Below, piece after piece: positions 1 to 7,835 of a stretch of DNA of 32,207 bases. The number at the start of each line of letters is the position of its first letter. Position 1 is the stretch's first letter. The notes beneath the pieces were generated by a model that was not told where the DNA came from, did not search any database, and saw only the letters and a program-made list of their open reading frames with translations. Location of the stretch: NCBI GenBank assembly GCA_016213245.1, contig JACRBC010000145.1, forward strand, positions 1 through 32,207, in the 5' to 3' direction. Position numbers and translations under genes: made by a program. The stretch is from Candidatus Solibacter usitatus (lineage in GTDB: Bacteria; Acidobacteriota; Terriglobia; Bryobacterales; Bryobacteraceae).

Positions 1-69
1 GAAGATTTCATTCCTTACGCCCCGGCCATCGCCGCCGGCGTCTGGATTACGTTTTGGGTGCGCTCATGA
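1..69 (+). CDS. cpaA: Prepilin peptidase (CpaA/TadV type), C-terminal end only
   Basis: Frame 1 is open from the window edge to a TGA at 67-69. It encodes 22 residues, EDFIPYAPAIAAGVWITFWV followed by RS. The 'IPYAPAIAAG' stretch followed by a hydrophobic helix is the typical C-terminus of A24-family type IV leader peptidases, which cleave the Flp pilin leader at the inner membrane. The gene is directly upstream of a cpaB-cpaC-cpaE-cpaF-tadB-tadC series, the usual neighbourhood of cpaA. Only the tail is visible, so the catalytic aspartates cannot be checked. The assignment rests on the short motif plus context. Confidence 0.7.
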   Translation, partial: EDFIPYAPAIAAGVWITFWVRS

Positions 70-99
70 CGCCGTCACTCCACCGCCGCGCCTTGACCC

Positions 100-490
100 C
101 CCGCACCGCGACCGTCAGAGCCGCGAGCGGTAGCGAGCGGGGTCCCCGCCGCGCCGCGACCGCCAGTTCCGCGACCGCCAGTTCCGCGACCGCCAGAGCC
201 GCGAGCGGTAGCGAGCGGGTCCCCCCCCGCGCCGCGACCGTCAGTTCCGCGACCGCCAGAGCCGCGAGCGTCAGCGAGCGGGTTCCCCCCCGCGCCGCGA
301 CCGCCAGTTCCGCAACCGCCAGAGCCGCGAGCGGTAGCGAGCGGGTTCCCCCCCGCACCGCGACCGTCAGTTCCGCGACCGCCAGAGCCGCGAGCGGTAG
401 CGAGCGGGTTCCCCCCCGCACCGCGACCGCCAGAGCCGCGAGCGTCAGCGAGCGGGTTCCGTGTAGAGCCGCGACCGTGAGGGAGCGGGT
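100..490. repeat. In-phase GC-rich tandem repeat between cpaA and cpaB
   Basis: A core of the form AGAGCCGCGAGCGGTAGCGA recurs with starts at about 117, 195, 258, 321, 384 and 432, and a diverged copy (AGAGCCGCGACCGTGAGGGA) at 465. Spacings are 78, 63, 63, 63, 48 and 33 bp. The first five fit a 48-bp unit plus 2, 1, 1, 1 and 0 copies of a 15-bp insert TTCCGCGACCGCCAG. Most units also carry a run of about six or seven C before CGCACCGCGACC. All spacings are multiples of three, so both strands stay open for about 170 codons. The low-complexity Ala/Ser/Arg/Val translations have no recognisable domain, so I treat them as by-products of the repeat. The repeat splits the Tad operon. Confidence 0.85.
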
Positions 491-581
491 GGAACAGTCG
501 CTTCGTGACAAGCCCTTAGTTTCAAAGGCAGATGAGCCGGCGGCCCTATCGGTCGCCTGCTGAGGATCAGGAGGCAAGAGA

Positions 582-1502
582 ATGGATCGCAGGTTTTTGA
601 CAGTTCTTGGAGTCAGCCTGGTGTTCGCGCTGGTCGTCAGCAGCGTGTTCTACCAGATGAGTTCCAAAGCCGGCAGCGGCTCTCAGAAGCAGGAGGTGAG
701 CGACCTCCGGGACCTCGTCATCGCCGCGCGCCCGCTCCAGGTCGGCCTGACCGTCAAGGCGGCCGACGTCAAAGTGGTCAAGGTGCCGCTCCAGGGTTTC
801 CCCAAGGGCGCCTTCTCCAAACCAGAGGATGTCCTGGACCGCCCCGTGGTGAGCAATATCCTGGCTGAAGAGCCGATCATCGAGGGCCGCCTCGCCTTGC
901 GCGGCAGCGGCGTCGGCCTCGCCCCCATCATCCCGGTGGGTATGCGCGCCGTCACCGTCCGCGTCAACGACGTCGTCGGCGTCGCCGGCTTCGTCCTGCC
1001 CGGCATGCGCGTCGACGTCCTCATCACCGGACATCCGCCCAACAATCCGACCATGGTCACCAAGACCGTGCTGCAGAACATCACCGTTCTGGCCGGCGGA
1101 CAGAACATCCAGACCGACGCCACCGGCAAGCCCGTCGACGTGCCCAGCGTCACTCTGCTGGTCACCCCGCCCCAGGCCGAACTGATCACCCTGGCCGGCA
1201 ATGAGGGCCGCATCCAGCTCGTCCTCCGCAACGGTGGCGACCAGAACATCGAAAAGACCGACGGCCTCAGCATCGCCGCCCTCTACGGCTCCCACAGCAG
1301 GCCGGCGCCCGGGCAGGCCGGCCAAAACGACCAGGCCGAGCGCAGACCGCGGCCCAAGCCTCAGACCGTCGCCTTCGTGGCGCCCCCGCCGCCGCCGCCG
1401 GCGCCAGTCCCCGACCAGATCATCACCATCCGCGGCATCGACAAAAAGATCGAGACCCTGACCACCAAGAAACCTGCTGAAGACACCGGGAGGAACCAGT
1501 GA
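582..1502 (+). CDS. cpaB: Flp pilus assembly protein CpaB/RcpC
   Basis: This 306-residue periplasmic component of the Tad (Flp pilus) system is anchored by an N-terminal membrane segment (about residues 5-24). A SAF-like domain follows (DLVIAARPLQVGLTVKAADV, about 45-65), then the RcpC/CpaB core with 'GMRAVTVRVNDVVGVAGFVL' and 'PGMRVDVLIT' (about 118-150). The C-terminal third is a Pro/Arg-rich linker with a run of prolines around residue 267. CpaB is thought to work with the CpaC secretin, possibly contacting peptidoglycan. The start is supported by AGGAGG at 569-574, seven bases before the ATG. The stop overlaps the GTG of cpaC, which implies translational coupling. It is the first gene after the tandem repeat and so may have its own promoter. 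Confidence 0.93.
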   Translation: MDRRFLTVLGVSLVFALVVSSVFYQMSSKAGSGSQKQEVSDLRDLVIAARPLQVGLTVKAADVKVVKVPLQGFPKGAFSKPEDVLDRPVVSNILAEEPIIEGRLALRGSGVGLAPIIPVGMRAVTVRVNDVVGVAGFVLPGMRVDVLITGHPPNNPTMVTKTVLQNITVLAGGQNIQTDATGKPVDVPSVTLLVTPPQAELITLAGNEGRIQLVLRNGGDQNIEKTDGLSIAALYGSHSRPAPGQAGQNDQAERRPRPKPQTVAFVAPPPPPPAPVPDQIITIRGIDKKIETLTTKKPAEDTGRNQ

Positions 1503-2914
1503 GCGCTTCCATTACGTACCTCAAGCCGGCCGCCGGCCGCCTCATCGTCCTGGCCGCCGCCCTGGCCGCCTCGCTTTGTCCCGCGCTCGCCCAAAGCAGC
1601 CCCGAGGAGATCAAGGTCACTCTCGGCAAGAGCGTCGTCCTGGACTACCCCGAGGATGTCAGCCGCATCTCCACCTCCAACCCCGAGGTGATCGACTACG
1701 TCCCGGTCTCCACGCGCGAAATCCTGCTCCACGCAAAAGGCGTCGGCGCGGCTACGCTGGTCATCTGGGCCAAGTCCGGCCAGCGGAACTTCTACAGCGT
1801 CAGCGTCGAGCAGAATCTCGAACCGATGCGCAAGCTCATCCGCGAGACCTTCCCCAAGGAAGAAGTTGCTCTCATGGGCGCCCGCGACTCGGTCTCGCTC
1901 ATCGGCACCGCCTCCAGCCAGGCCGTCGCCGACCGCCTCGTCACCATGGTCACCCCCCTGGCCAAGAGCGTCGTCAATAACCTCAGGATCAAGCCCGCAC
2001 CGGTGGACAAGCAGATCGTCCTCCGCGTCAAGTTCGCCGAACTCAGCCGCAACTACGGCAACCAGTTCGGCGTCAACCTGGTCTCCACAGGCGCGCTCAA
2101 CACCACCGGCGCCACCGGCACCGGGCAATTCGCTTCCGCCCGCGCCAACGAAGTCGGCGGAGAGAATCGCTTCACCATCAGCGACGCCCTCAATATCTTC
2201 GCCTTCCGTCCCGACCTGAATCTGGCCGCATTTGTGAAGTTTCTACAGTCGGAAGGCATGCTCCAGATCCTGGCCGAACCCAACCTGGTCACCAGCAACG
2301 GCAAGGAAGCCAGCTTCCTGGTCGGCGGTGAGTTCCCGGTCCCGGTGCTCCAGGGCGGAGCCAACTCCGGCGCCGTCACGGTCCAGTTCCGCGAGTTCGG
2401 TATCCGGCTGACCTTCAATCCCGTTATCACCGAGAACAACACACTGAAGATGTACGTCAAGCCCGAGGTCTCCACCATCGACCTGGCCAACGCCGTACAA
2501 CTCAACGGCTTCACCATCCCCGCGCTGGCCACCCGCCGCGTGGAGTCCAATATCGAGCTGAGCTCCGGCCAGAGCTTCGTCATCGGCGGGCTGATCGACG
2601 ACCGGACCACCGAGACCTTGTCCCGCATCCCCGGACTGTCCAGCATCCCGCTGCTGGGCGAACTCTTCAAGAGCCGCAACCAGAGCCGGTCCAAGTCAGA
2701 GCTGCTGGTCATGGTCACGCCGGAAATCGTCGAGCCGATGACCGCCGGCGATCCCAAGCTCCAGCCGCAGTTGCCGGGCGAGTTTCTGAAGCCCATGATG
2801 CTGCCCAACGGCATGCCGGGCAACTCCAACATCGGTAGCGGAGCCCCCGCCAATAAGGGCGCCGCCGCCACCAGCAGGAAGGACGCACTCAAACCGATCA
2901 AGCCGGTGAAATAG
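1499..2914 (+). CDS. cpaC: Flp pilus secretin CpaC/RcpA
   Basis: This 471-residue outer-membrane secretin forms the Tad pilus exit channel. Residues 1-31 are a signal peptide ending ALA-Q. Residues 32-105 match the pilus-assembly N-terminal domain (EEIKVTLGKSVVLDYPEDV), and a BON-like region follows. The secretin domain lies at about 240-410, with 'LAEPNLVTSNGKEASFLVGG', 'FREFGIRLTFNPVI', 'SGQSFVIGGLIDDRTTET' and the closing 'IPGLSSIPLLGELFKS...ELLVMVTPEIVEP'. The GTG start (1499-1501) overlaps the cpaB stop and has GGGAGG just upstream. The last 50 residues are a Pro/Gly/Ala/Lys-rich tail. Length and motif order are normal for the family. Confidence 0.95.
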   Translation: MSASITYLKPAAGRLIVLAAALAASLCPALAQSSPEEIKVTLGKSVVLDYPEDVSRISTSNPEVIDYVPVSTREILLHAKGVGAATLVIWAKSGQRNFYSVSVEQNLEPMRKLIRETFPKEEVALMGARDSVSLIGTASSQAVADRLVTMVTPLAKSVVNNLRIKPAPVDKQIVLRVKFAELSRNYGNQFGVNLVSTGALNTTGATGTGQFASARANEVGGENRFTISDALNIFAFRPDLNLAAFVKFLQSEGMLQILAEPNLVTSNGKEASFLVGGEFPVPVLQGGANSGAVTVQFREFGIRLTFNPVITENNTLKMYVKPEVSTIDLANAVQLNGFTIPALATRRVESNIELSSGQSFVIGGLIDDRTTETLSRIPGLSSIPLLGELFKSRNQSRSKSELLVMVTPEIVEPMTAGDPKLQPQLPGEFLKPMMLPNGMPGNSNIGSGAPANKGAAATSRKDALKPIKPVK

Positions 2915-2961
2915 GACAGCCGGAAGTCGCCAGAGAACGGCAGAAGGGTGCTCAAAGCGGC

Positions 2962-4170
2962 ATGACGGTGCGTGGAACAAATCGGGAACCGGCCCTCGCC
3001 GCTCTCCTCATCGCCGAGGACCGCGAACTGGCGTCTCAACTCAACCAGGCGCTCACCGAAGCCCGGCTCTTCGAGGTCCAATCCGAGATCAAGAGCTATC
3101 CCCAGGAACACACCCTGGAGATCCGCCTGCGGCAGATCCAGCCTGAGGTCGTGCTGCTCGATCTGGGCAGCGATTTCGCCGTCGCCGAGCGCCTCATCCG
3201 CTTCATCGGCTCGTTCCAGCCCTCCATCCAGGTGATCGGCCTGCACTCGTCCCCCAATGCCGAGGTCCTGGTGCCCAGCCTCCGCGCCGGCGCCAGTGAG
3301 TTCCTCTCGGCGCCCTTCGACGCCTCGGCCCAGAGAGACGCCGCGGCGCGCATCCGCCGTCTCCGCGAACCCGGCGGCGGGAACTCCCAGGACTACGGTA
3401 AAGTCATCGCCTTTACCTCCGCCAAGCCCGGCTCGGGCGCCTCCACACTGGCCACCCAGACCGCCTTCTGCCTGAAACGGATGACCGGTAAACGCGTTCT
3501 GCTCGCTGATTTCGATATCCTCAGCGGCTCCATCGCCTTTGCCCTCAAACTCAATCCCACCTACACCCTGGTGGACGCCCTGGAGCGGTCCGACCAGCTC
3601 GATCCCGGCCTGTGGTCCTCACTGACCATCAATGCCAGCGGCGTGGATGTGCTGGCCGCCCCCGACAGCGCCATCTCCGACTCCATCGAGTCCAGCCGCC
3701 TGCACGACGTCCTGGAATACGCCCGCATGCTCTACGACTGGGTGGTCGTCGACCTGCCCACCGTCTTTCACCGGCTCAGCCTGTTCGTCCTGTCCGAGGC
3801 CGAGCAGTCCTTCCTGATCTCCACCTCCGAGCTCCCCAGCCTGCACCTGGCCCGGCGCGCCGTCAACATGCTCGCCCAGCTCGGTTACGGCAAGGAGCGC
3901 TTCCAAATGGTCATCAACCGCCTGAACAAGAAGGCGGAGATCTCCCGTGCCGACATCGAGAAGGTCCTGAACTGTCCCGTGTTTGCCACCATCCCCAACG
4001 ATTACTACGCCCTGCACAAGGTCGTCACCAGGGCCGAGCCGCTTCCGCCGGACTGCGACCTGGGACGGGCCATCGAGTCGGTCACCACCCGCGTGGCCGG
4101 ATTGGCCGTCCGGGAGGGCCAGCCGGCCGCGGCCGCACTGGAGTCGAAACCAGTCCTTTCGGAGGGTTAG
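2962..4170 (+). CDS. cpaE: Tad pilus localisation ATPase CpaE/TadZ
   Basis: This 402-residue protein has an N-terminal receiver-like domain (about 10-135) and a ParA/MinD-type ATPase domain (about 145-380). The deviant Walker A is AKPGSGAST (about 154-162), and 'RVLLADFDILSGSIAF' and 'YDWVVVDLP' supply the following P-loop strands. CpaE/TadZ proteins place the Tad machinery at the pole or another cell site. In the receiver region a DLGS sits where a phosphoacceptor would be, but the domain looks degenerate, as is usual in this family. The gene starts 47 bp after cpaC with only a weak AGAAGG upstream, and a GTG six bases further in is an alternative start. It belongs to the same operon by strand and spacing. 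Confidence 0.92.
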   Translation: MTVRGTNREPALAALLIAEDRELASQLNQALTEARLFEVQSEIKSYPQEHTLEIRLRQIQPEVVLLDLGSDFAVAERLIRFIGSFQPSIQVIGLHSSPNAEVLVPSLRAGASEFLSAPFDASAQRDAAARIRRLREPGGGNSQDYGKVIAFTSAKPGSGASTLATQTAFCLKRMTGKRVLLADFDILSGSIAFALKLNPTYTLVDALERSDQLDPGLWSSLTINASGVDVLAAPDSAISDSIESSRLHDVLEYARMLYDWVVVDLPTVFHRLSLFVLSEAEQSFLISTSELPSLHLARRAVNMLAQLGYGKERFQMVINRLNKKAEISRADIEKVLNCPVFATIPNDYYALHKVVTRAEPLPPDCDLGRAIESVTTRVAGLAVREGQPAAAALESKPVLSEG

Positions 4171-4185
4171 GGCTATCAAGTTTTC

Positions 4186-4199
4186 CGGCCGCGCGGCCG
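4186..4199. repeat. Perfect 14-bp palindrome between cpaE and cpaF
   Basis: CGGCCGCGCGGCCG is its own reverse complement and lies 16 bp after the cpaE stop in the only sizeable internal gap of the operon. It may form a short hairpin affecting mRNA processing or stability. There is no T-tract, so a terminator is unlikely. The role is inferred only. Confidence 0.4.
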
Positions 4200-4255
4200 A
4201 TCAATAAGGAGCAAGCAGCCTACCAAAGCTGCCCGGAGCCGAAAGAGTAACCAGC

Positions 4256-5617
4256 ATGATTCCGACGATGGAACAAAAACCGGCGCAGCAGATGAGCTGG
4301 GAGCAGCGTCTGTTGAAGAACGCCGGCCGGCCGAAGTCCTCGTTGAAGCCGGAGTACCAGGAGCTCAAGTTCACGCTCCACCGGAAGCTTCTGGACAAGA
4401 TCAACCTGGAAGCGCTGGCCACCATCGACAACCAGCGCGTCCGCGGCGAGGTCCGGCAGGCCCTCATCTCGCTCATCGACAGCGAGCCGACGCTGCTCAG
4501 CGCGCTGGAAAAGCAACAGATTTGCGACGAGGTGCTGGACGAGGTCTTCGGCCTCGGACCGCTGGAGCCGCTGCTGCAGGACCCCACCATCTCCGATATT
4601 CTCGTCAACGGCAGCAAGCAGGTCTACGTCGAGCGCAAAGGGCTGCTGGAACTCACCAGCGTGACCTTCCGCGACGATTCGCACCTGCTGCGCATCATCG
4701 ACAAGATCGTCAGCCAGGTCGGCCGGCGCGTCGACGAGTCCAATCCCATGGTCGACGCCCGCCTGCTGGACGGCAGCCGCGTCAACGCCATCATCCATCC
4801 GCTGGCGCTGGACGGGCCGCTGATGTCCATCCGCCGCTTTTCCCAGGACAAGCTGATGCCCGCCGACCTGGTGGAACGCAAGGCCATGACGCGCGGCATG
4901 ATGGAGCTGCTGGAAGCCGCCGTCAAGGCGCACCTGAACATCATCATCATCGGTGGCACCGGCGCCGGCAAAACCACGCTGCTGAACGCCCTCTCCTTCT
5001 TCATCAACCCGAAGGAGCGCATCATCACCATCGAGGACGCCGCCGAACTGCAGTTGAAACAGCCGCACGTGGCGCGTCTGGAAACCCGCCCGCCGAACCT
5101 GGAAGGCCACGGCGCCGTCCGCCAGCGGGAGTTGCTCATCAACAGCCTCCGCATGCGCCCCGACCGCATCGTGGTCGGCGAAGTCCGCGGGCCCGAGGCC
5201 CTCGACATGCTCCAAGCCATGAACACCGGCCACGACGGCTCGCTCACCACCATCCACGCCAACTCCCCGCGCGACGGCATCAGCCGTCTGGAAGTCATGG
5301 TGTCGCTGGCCAACGCCAGCATGCAGATCGTCTCCATCCGCCAGCAGGTCGCCAGCGCCGTCCACGTCTTGGTGCAGGCCGCCCGCCTCAGCGACGGTTC
5401 GCGCCGCGTCACCAATATCACCGAGGTGACCGGCATGGAAGGCGAGGTGGTCACCCTGCAGGATATCTTCGTCTTCGAAAAGCGCGGGCTCTCGCCCGAG
5501 GGCCGCGTCCTGGGCCGCTTCGCCGCCACCGGCATCCGTCCGAAGTTCTATGAAAAGCTGCTGTCGGCCGGCATCCGCCTGCGGCCCGACCTGTTCGACG
5601 AGGTGGTGGAAATATGA
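4256..5617 (+). CDS. cpaF: Tad pilus assembly ATPase CpaF/TadA
   Basis: This 453-residue cytoplasmic secretion ATPase of the VirB11/GspE superfamily powers Flp pilus assembly. Visible features are the N-terminal CpaF domain (about 40-130), Walker [10 protein letters not shown] (233-241), a Walker B region [11 protein letters not shown] (about 305-315) and the His box [13 protein letters not shown] (about 325-337) typical of CpaF. An ATG four codons downstream (4268) is an alternative start. The ribosome site is weak, although AAGGAG occurs at 4206-4211, too far upstream. The 85-bp gap after cpaE holds a perfect palindrome (4186-4199). The stop overlaps the tadB start (ATGA). Confidence 0.96.
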   Translation: MIPTMEQKPAQQMSWEQRLLKNAGRPKSSLKPEYQELKFTLHRKLLDKINLEALATIDNQRVRGEVRQALISLIDSEPTLLSALEKQQICDEVLDEVFGLGPLEPLLQDPTISDILVNGSKQVYVERKGLLELTSVTFRDDSHLLRIIDKIVSQVGRRVDESNPMVDARLLDGSRVNAIIHPLALDGPLMSIRRFSQDKLMPADLVERKAMTRGMMELLEAAVKAHLNIIIIGGTGAGKTTLLNALSFFINPKERIITIEDAAELQLKQPHVARLETRPPNLEGHGAVRQRELLINSLRMRPDRIVVGEVRGPEALDMLQAMNTGHDGSLTTIHANSPRDGISRLEVMVSLANASMQIVSIRQQVASAVHVLVQAARLSDGSRRVTNITEVTGMEGEVVTLQDIFVFEKRGLSPEGRVLGRFAATGIRPKFYEKLLSAGIRLRPDLFDEVVEI

Positions 5618-6597
5618 GCGTGAACTTCATCCTCATCATGGTCGCCGTCTGGGCCGTGGCCGCCGGCGGCTGGCTGATGTTCTCCAGCGCCTCGAAAACG
5701 GCCGACGCCGACAAAATCCGCAACCGCCTGCTTGGCACCAACCGCCCCCTGCGCGGCAAGAAGGGCGCCAAGACGCCCATGTCGCTGCTCACCGACGACG
5801 ACAAGACCACCGGCAAGTTCGTTCTCGGATTGCTGCGGCGCTTCCAGTTGCAGGATCGCCTTAAAACCCTGCTTGAACAGGCCGGCCTGAAATGGAAGGT
5901 CGCCCGCCTGATCCACATGTGCCTGTCGCTCTTTCTGACCGGCTTTGCACTCGGCTGGCTGCTGCTGCCGGCCCGTTTTCAGGCCATGGCCGTGTTTCCG
6001 GCGCTCATTATGGGCTCCTTCCCCCTGCTCTACGTGACGATGAAACGGAACAAGCGGCTCTTCCAGTTCGAAGAGCAATTCCCCGAGAGCCTGGAGTTCG
6101 TCGCCCGGTCGATGCGCGCCGGCCACGCATTCTCGGTGTCGCTGGAGATGCTGCATCGCGAGTTTCAGGAGCCCCTGGCCGGCGAATTCCGCCGCGTCTT
6201 CGAAGAACACAACCTCGGTCTGCCGCTCGACACCGCCCTGCAAAAGCTCGCCGTCCGCGTCCCCTCGCTCGATGTGCACTTCTTCGTCTCCGCGGTCCTG
6301 CTCCAGAAGCGCACCGGCGGCAACCTGGCCGAGATTCTCGACAAGTTGGCCTACGTGATTCGCGAGCGCTTCAAGCTGCGCGGCAAGATCCGCGCCATCA
6401 GCGCCCACGGCCGCATGACCGGCATGGCGCTGACCAGCATCCCCATGGCCGTGGCCGCCATGATGTTCCTCGTCAACCCGGAATACGTCACCTTCTTCGC
6501 CCGCGAAGAGGTCGGCAATTACATGGCCCTGGCCGGCATCGGCCTTCAGGTGCTCGGCTACCTGATCATCAAGAAGATCGTGAACATCGAGGTCTGA
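5614..6597 (+). CDS. tadB: Tad pilus inner-membrane protein TadB
   Basis: This 327-residue polytopic membrane protein is one of the two GspF-like platform proteins of the Tad machine. A first membrane helix lies at about 3-22 and a pair at about 95-140. The cytoplasmic T2SSF domain spans about 155-280, with '[20 protein letters not shown]', '[16 protein letters not shown]' and '[20 protein letters not shown]'. Two helices follow near the C-terminus. The ATG overlaps the cpaF TGA, so translation is probably coupled. With TadC it forms the platform that CpaF acts on. Confidence 0.93.
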   Translation: MSVNFILIMVAVWAVAAGGWLMFSSASKTADADKIRNRLLGTNRPLRGKKGAKTPMSLLTDDDKTTGKFVLGLLRRFQLQDRLKTLLEQAGLKWKVARLIHMCLSLFLTGFALGWLLLPARFQAMAVFPALIMGSFPLLYVTMKRNKRLFQFEEQFPESLEFVARSMRAGHAFSVSLEMLHREFQEPLAGEFRRVFEEHNLGLPLDTALQKLAVRVPSLDVHFFVSAVLLQKRTGGNLAEILDKLAYVIRERFKLRGKIRAISAHGRMTGMALTSIPMAVAAMMFLVNPEYVTFFAREEVGNYMALAGIGLQVLGYLIIKKIVNIEV

Positions 6598-6601
6598 TGC
6601 C

Positions 6602-7522
6602 ATGCCGGTGATATTCAGCGTTGTGATCTTCATCGTGGCTGCCGTCGCCTTTGCCGGCCTCAGCCTCAAACTCTGGCTCCGCCCCAAGGAGGCCATCGAG
6701 CGCGTTACCGGCTACGACGTCGAGCAGGAACAGGAGGCGCCGACCCACCCCAGCCTCGTCTTCCGGGACATGCTGAACCGTCTCGGCACCATACTGCCGG
6801 CCTCCCCCAAGGACATGACGGTGATGCAGCGCCGCCTGGTCCGCGCCGGCATCAAGGGCCCCAATTCGCTCAAAGTCCTGTACGGCTCGAAGATCGTGCT
6901 CGGCGTGCTGCTGCCCCTGATCATGACCGGCGTCGTGTGGGGGTCCTCGGCCGAGGCCTTCAACAAAATGACCGCCGTGCTGGCCGCGGCCGGCATGGGC
7001 TTCTTCGGCCCCAATGAATACGTCTCCATCATGTCCCGCAGACGCCAGAAGGAGATCCGTCGCGGGCTGCCGAACTCGCTCGATCTCATGGTGGTCTGCG
7101 TCGAGTCCGGTCTGGGCCTGGACCAGGCCATTCTCCAGGTCGCCAAGGAGCTCGAACACGCCCACCCGGAGATCTCCGAAGAGTTCGCCATGGTCAACCT
7201 GGAACTCAAGGCCGGAAAGCGCCGCTCTGAAGCGCTCCGCAACCTTGCCGAACGCACCGCCGTCGACGACCTCAAGAAACTCGTCGCCGTCCTCATCCAG
7301 GCCGACCGTTTCGGCACCGGCGTCGCCCAGAGCCTTCGGGCGCACTCCGACTTCATGCGCGTCCAGGCCCGGCAGACGGCGGAAGAGAAAGCCGCCAAAC
7401 TCGGCGTGAAACTCGTCTTCCCGATCTTCTTTTGTATTTTGCCGTCGCTGTTCATCGTGACGGTTGGACCTGTGGCTGTCAAGATCGTCCGGGAGCTGAT
7501 CCCGATGATGTCTGGCGTGTGA
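6602..7522 (+). CDS. tadC: Tad pilus inner-membrane protein TadC
   Basis: This 306-residue protein is the second GspF-like platform subunit. It has an N-terminal helix (about 2-22), a helix pair around 95-135, the T2SSF core (about 150-275) with 'LPNSLDLMVVCVESGLGLDQ', 'EEFAMVNLELKAGKRRSEAL' and 'LIQADRFGTGVAQSLRAHSD', and a closing hydrophobic segment 'VFPIFFCILPSLFIVTVGP'. It begins four bases after tadB. It is the last recognisable tad gene here. TadD-type TPR proteins, pseudopilins and the Flp pilin are not in the window and would have to lie upstream or elsewhere. Confidence 0.93.
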   Translation: MPVIFSVVIFIVAAVAFAGLSLKLWLRPKEAIERVTGYDVEQEQEAPTHPSLVFRDMLNRLGTILPASPKDMTVMQRRLVRAGIKGPNSLKVLYGSKIVLGVLLPLIMTGVVWGSSAEAFNKMTAVLAAAGMGFFGPNEYVSIMSRRRQKEIRRGLPNSLDLMVVCVESGLGLDQAILQVAKELEHAHPEISEEFAMVNLELKAGKRRSEALRNLAERTAVDDLKKLVAVLIQADRFGTGVAQSLRAHSDFMRVQARQTAEEKAAKLGVKLVFPIFFCILPSLFIVTVGPVAVKIVRELIPMMSGV

Positions 7523-7597
7523 GGGCCTTCCAAAAGGAGGAGCTTCACGACTTGTGATCGTTTGATTCGCGGGAAATAGGGAAAAGGAGAAAACTCA

Positions 7598-7699
7598 ATG
7601 GATTCGACTTCGCTCGTTCGTATCGTTTGCGCCGTTCTGGCAGTGGTCCTGCTGGGCGCCATCATTCTGCGCCGCAAGAGCCGGAACGCGGAAGAGTAG
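7598..7699 (+). CDS. 33-residue single-helix membrane peptide
   Basis: The ORF MDSTSLVRIVCAVLAVVLLG... ends in a basic and acidic tail (RRKSRNAEE). It has one predicted transmembrane helix (about residues 7-25), positive-inside flanking residues after the helix, and a strong AAAAGGAGA eight bases before the ATG. It lies 75 bp after tadC on the same strand. The start signal and transmembrane design argue that it is real. Function is unknown. It could be a Tad-associated accessory peptide or an independent small membrane protein. Confidence 0.55.
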   Translation: MDSTSLVRIVCAVLAVVLLGAIILRRKSRNAEE

Positions 7700-7704
7700 A
7701 GGCT

Positions 7705-7766
7705 GAGCCGGGCCACCGGAAAATGGCGGGGGCGTGCTCCGCATCGGGAGAGAGCCGGGCCACCGG
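7705..7766 (+). repeat. 15-bp direct repeat upstream of the beta-propeller gene
   Basis: GAGCCGGGCCACCGG occurs at 7705-7719 and again at 7752-7766, 47 bp apart. The second copy with its next base can fold as GCCGG-GCCA-CCGGC. The repeat lies in the untranslated stretch between the 33-residue ORF and the gene starting at 7836. It could be a regulatory or RNA element. No function is visible. Confidence 0.45.
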
Positions 7767-7835
7767 CGGTACGGATCACGCCTTCGCGCAATAGTCCGTT
7801 TTGTGAGCTGATTTCTGTTTATGAGGGAGTGCACG

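Noticed and set aside
100..490. Possible CRISPR array
   Set aside because: Spacings are related to each other by 15-bp steps and the spacers are themselves repeats. There are no unique spacers and no cas genes nearby.
47..577. Two overlapping ORFs of about 170 codons on opposite strands
   Set aside because: Both arise from the in-phase tandem repeat. Their translations are low-complexity and no start signal supports either.
7530..7597. AAAAGGAGGAG as a ribosome site for another small ORF after tadC
   Set aside because: The only start-like codons downstream are followed at once or within three codons by stops.
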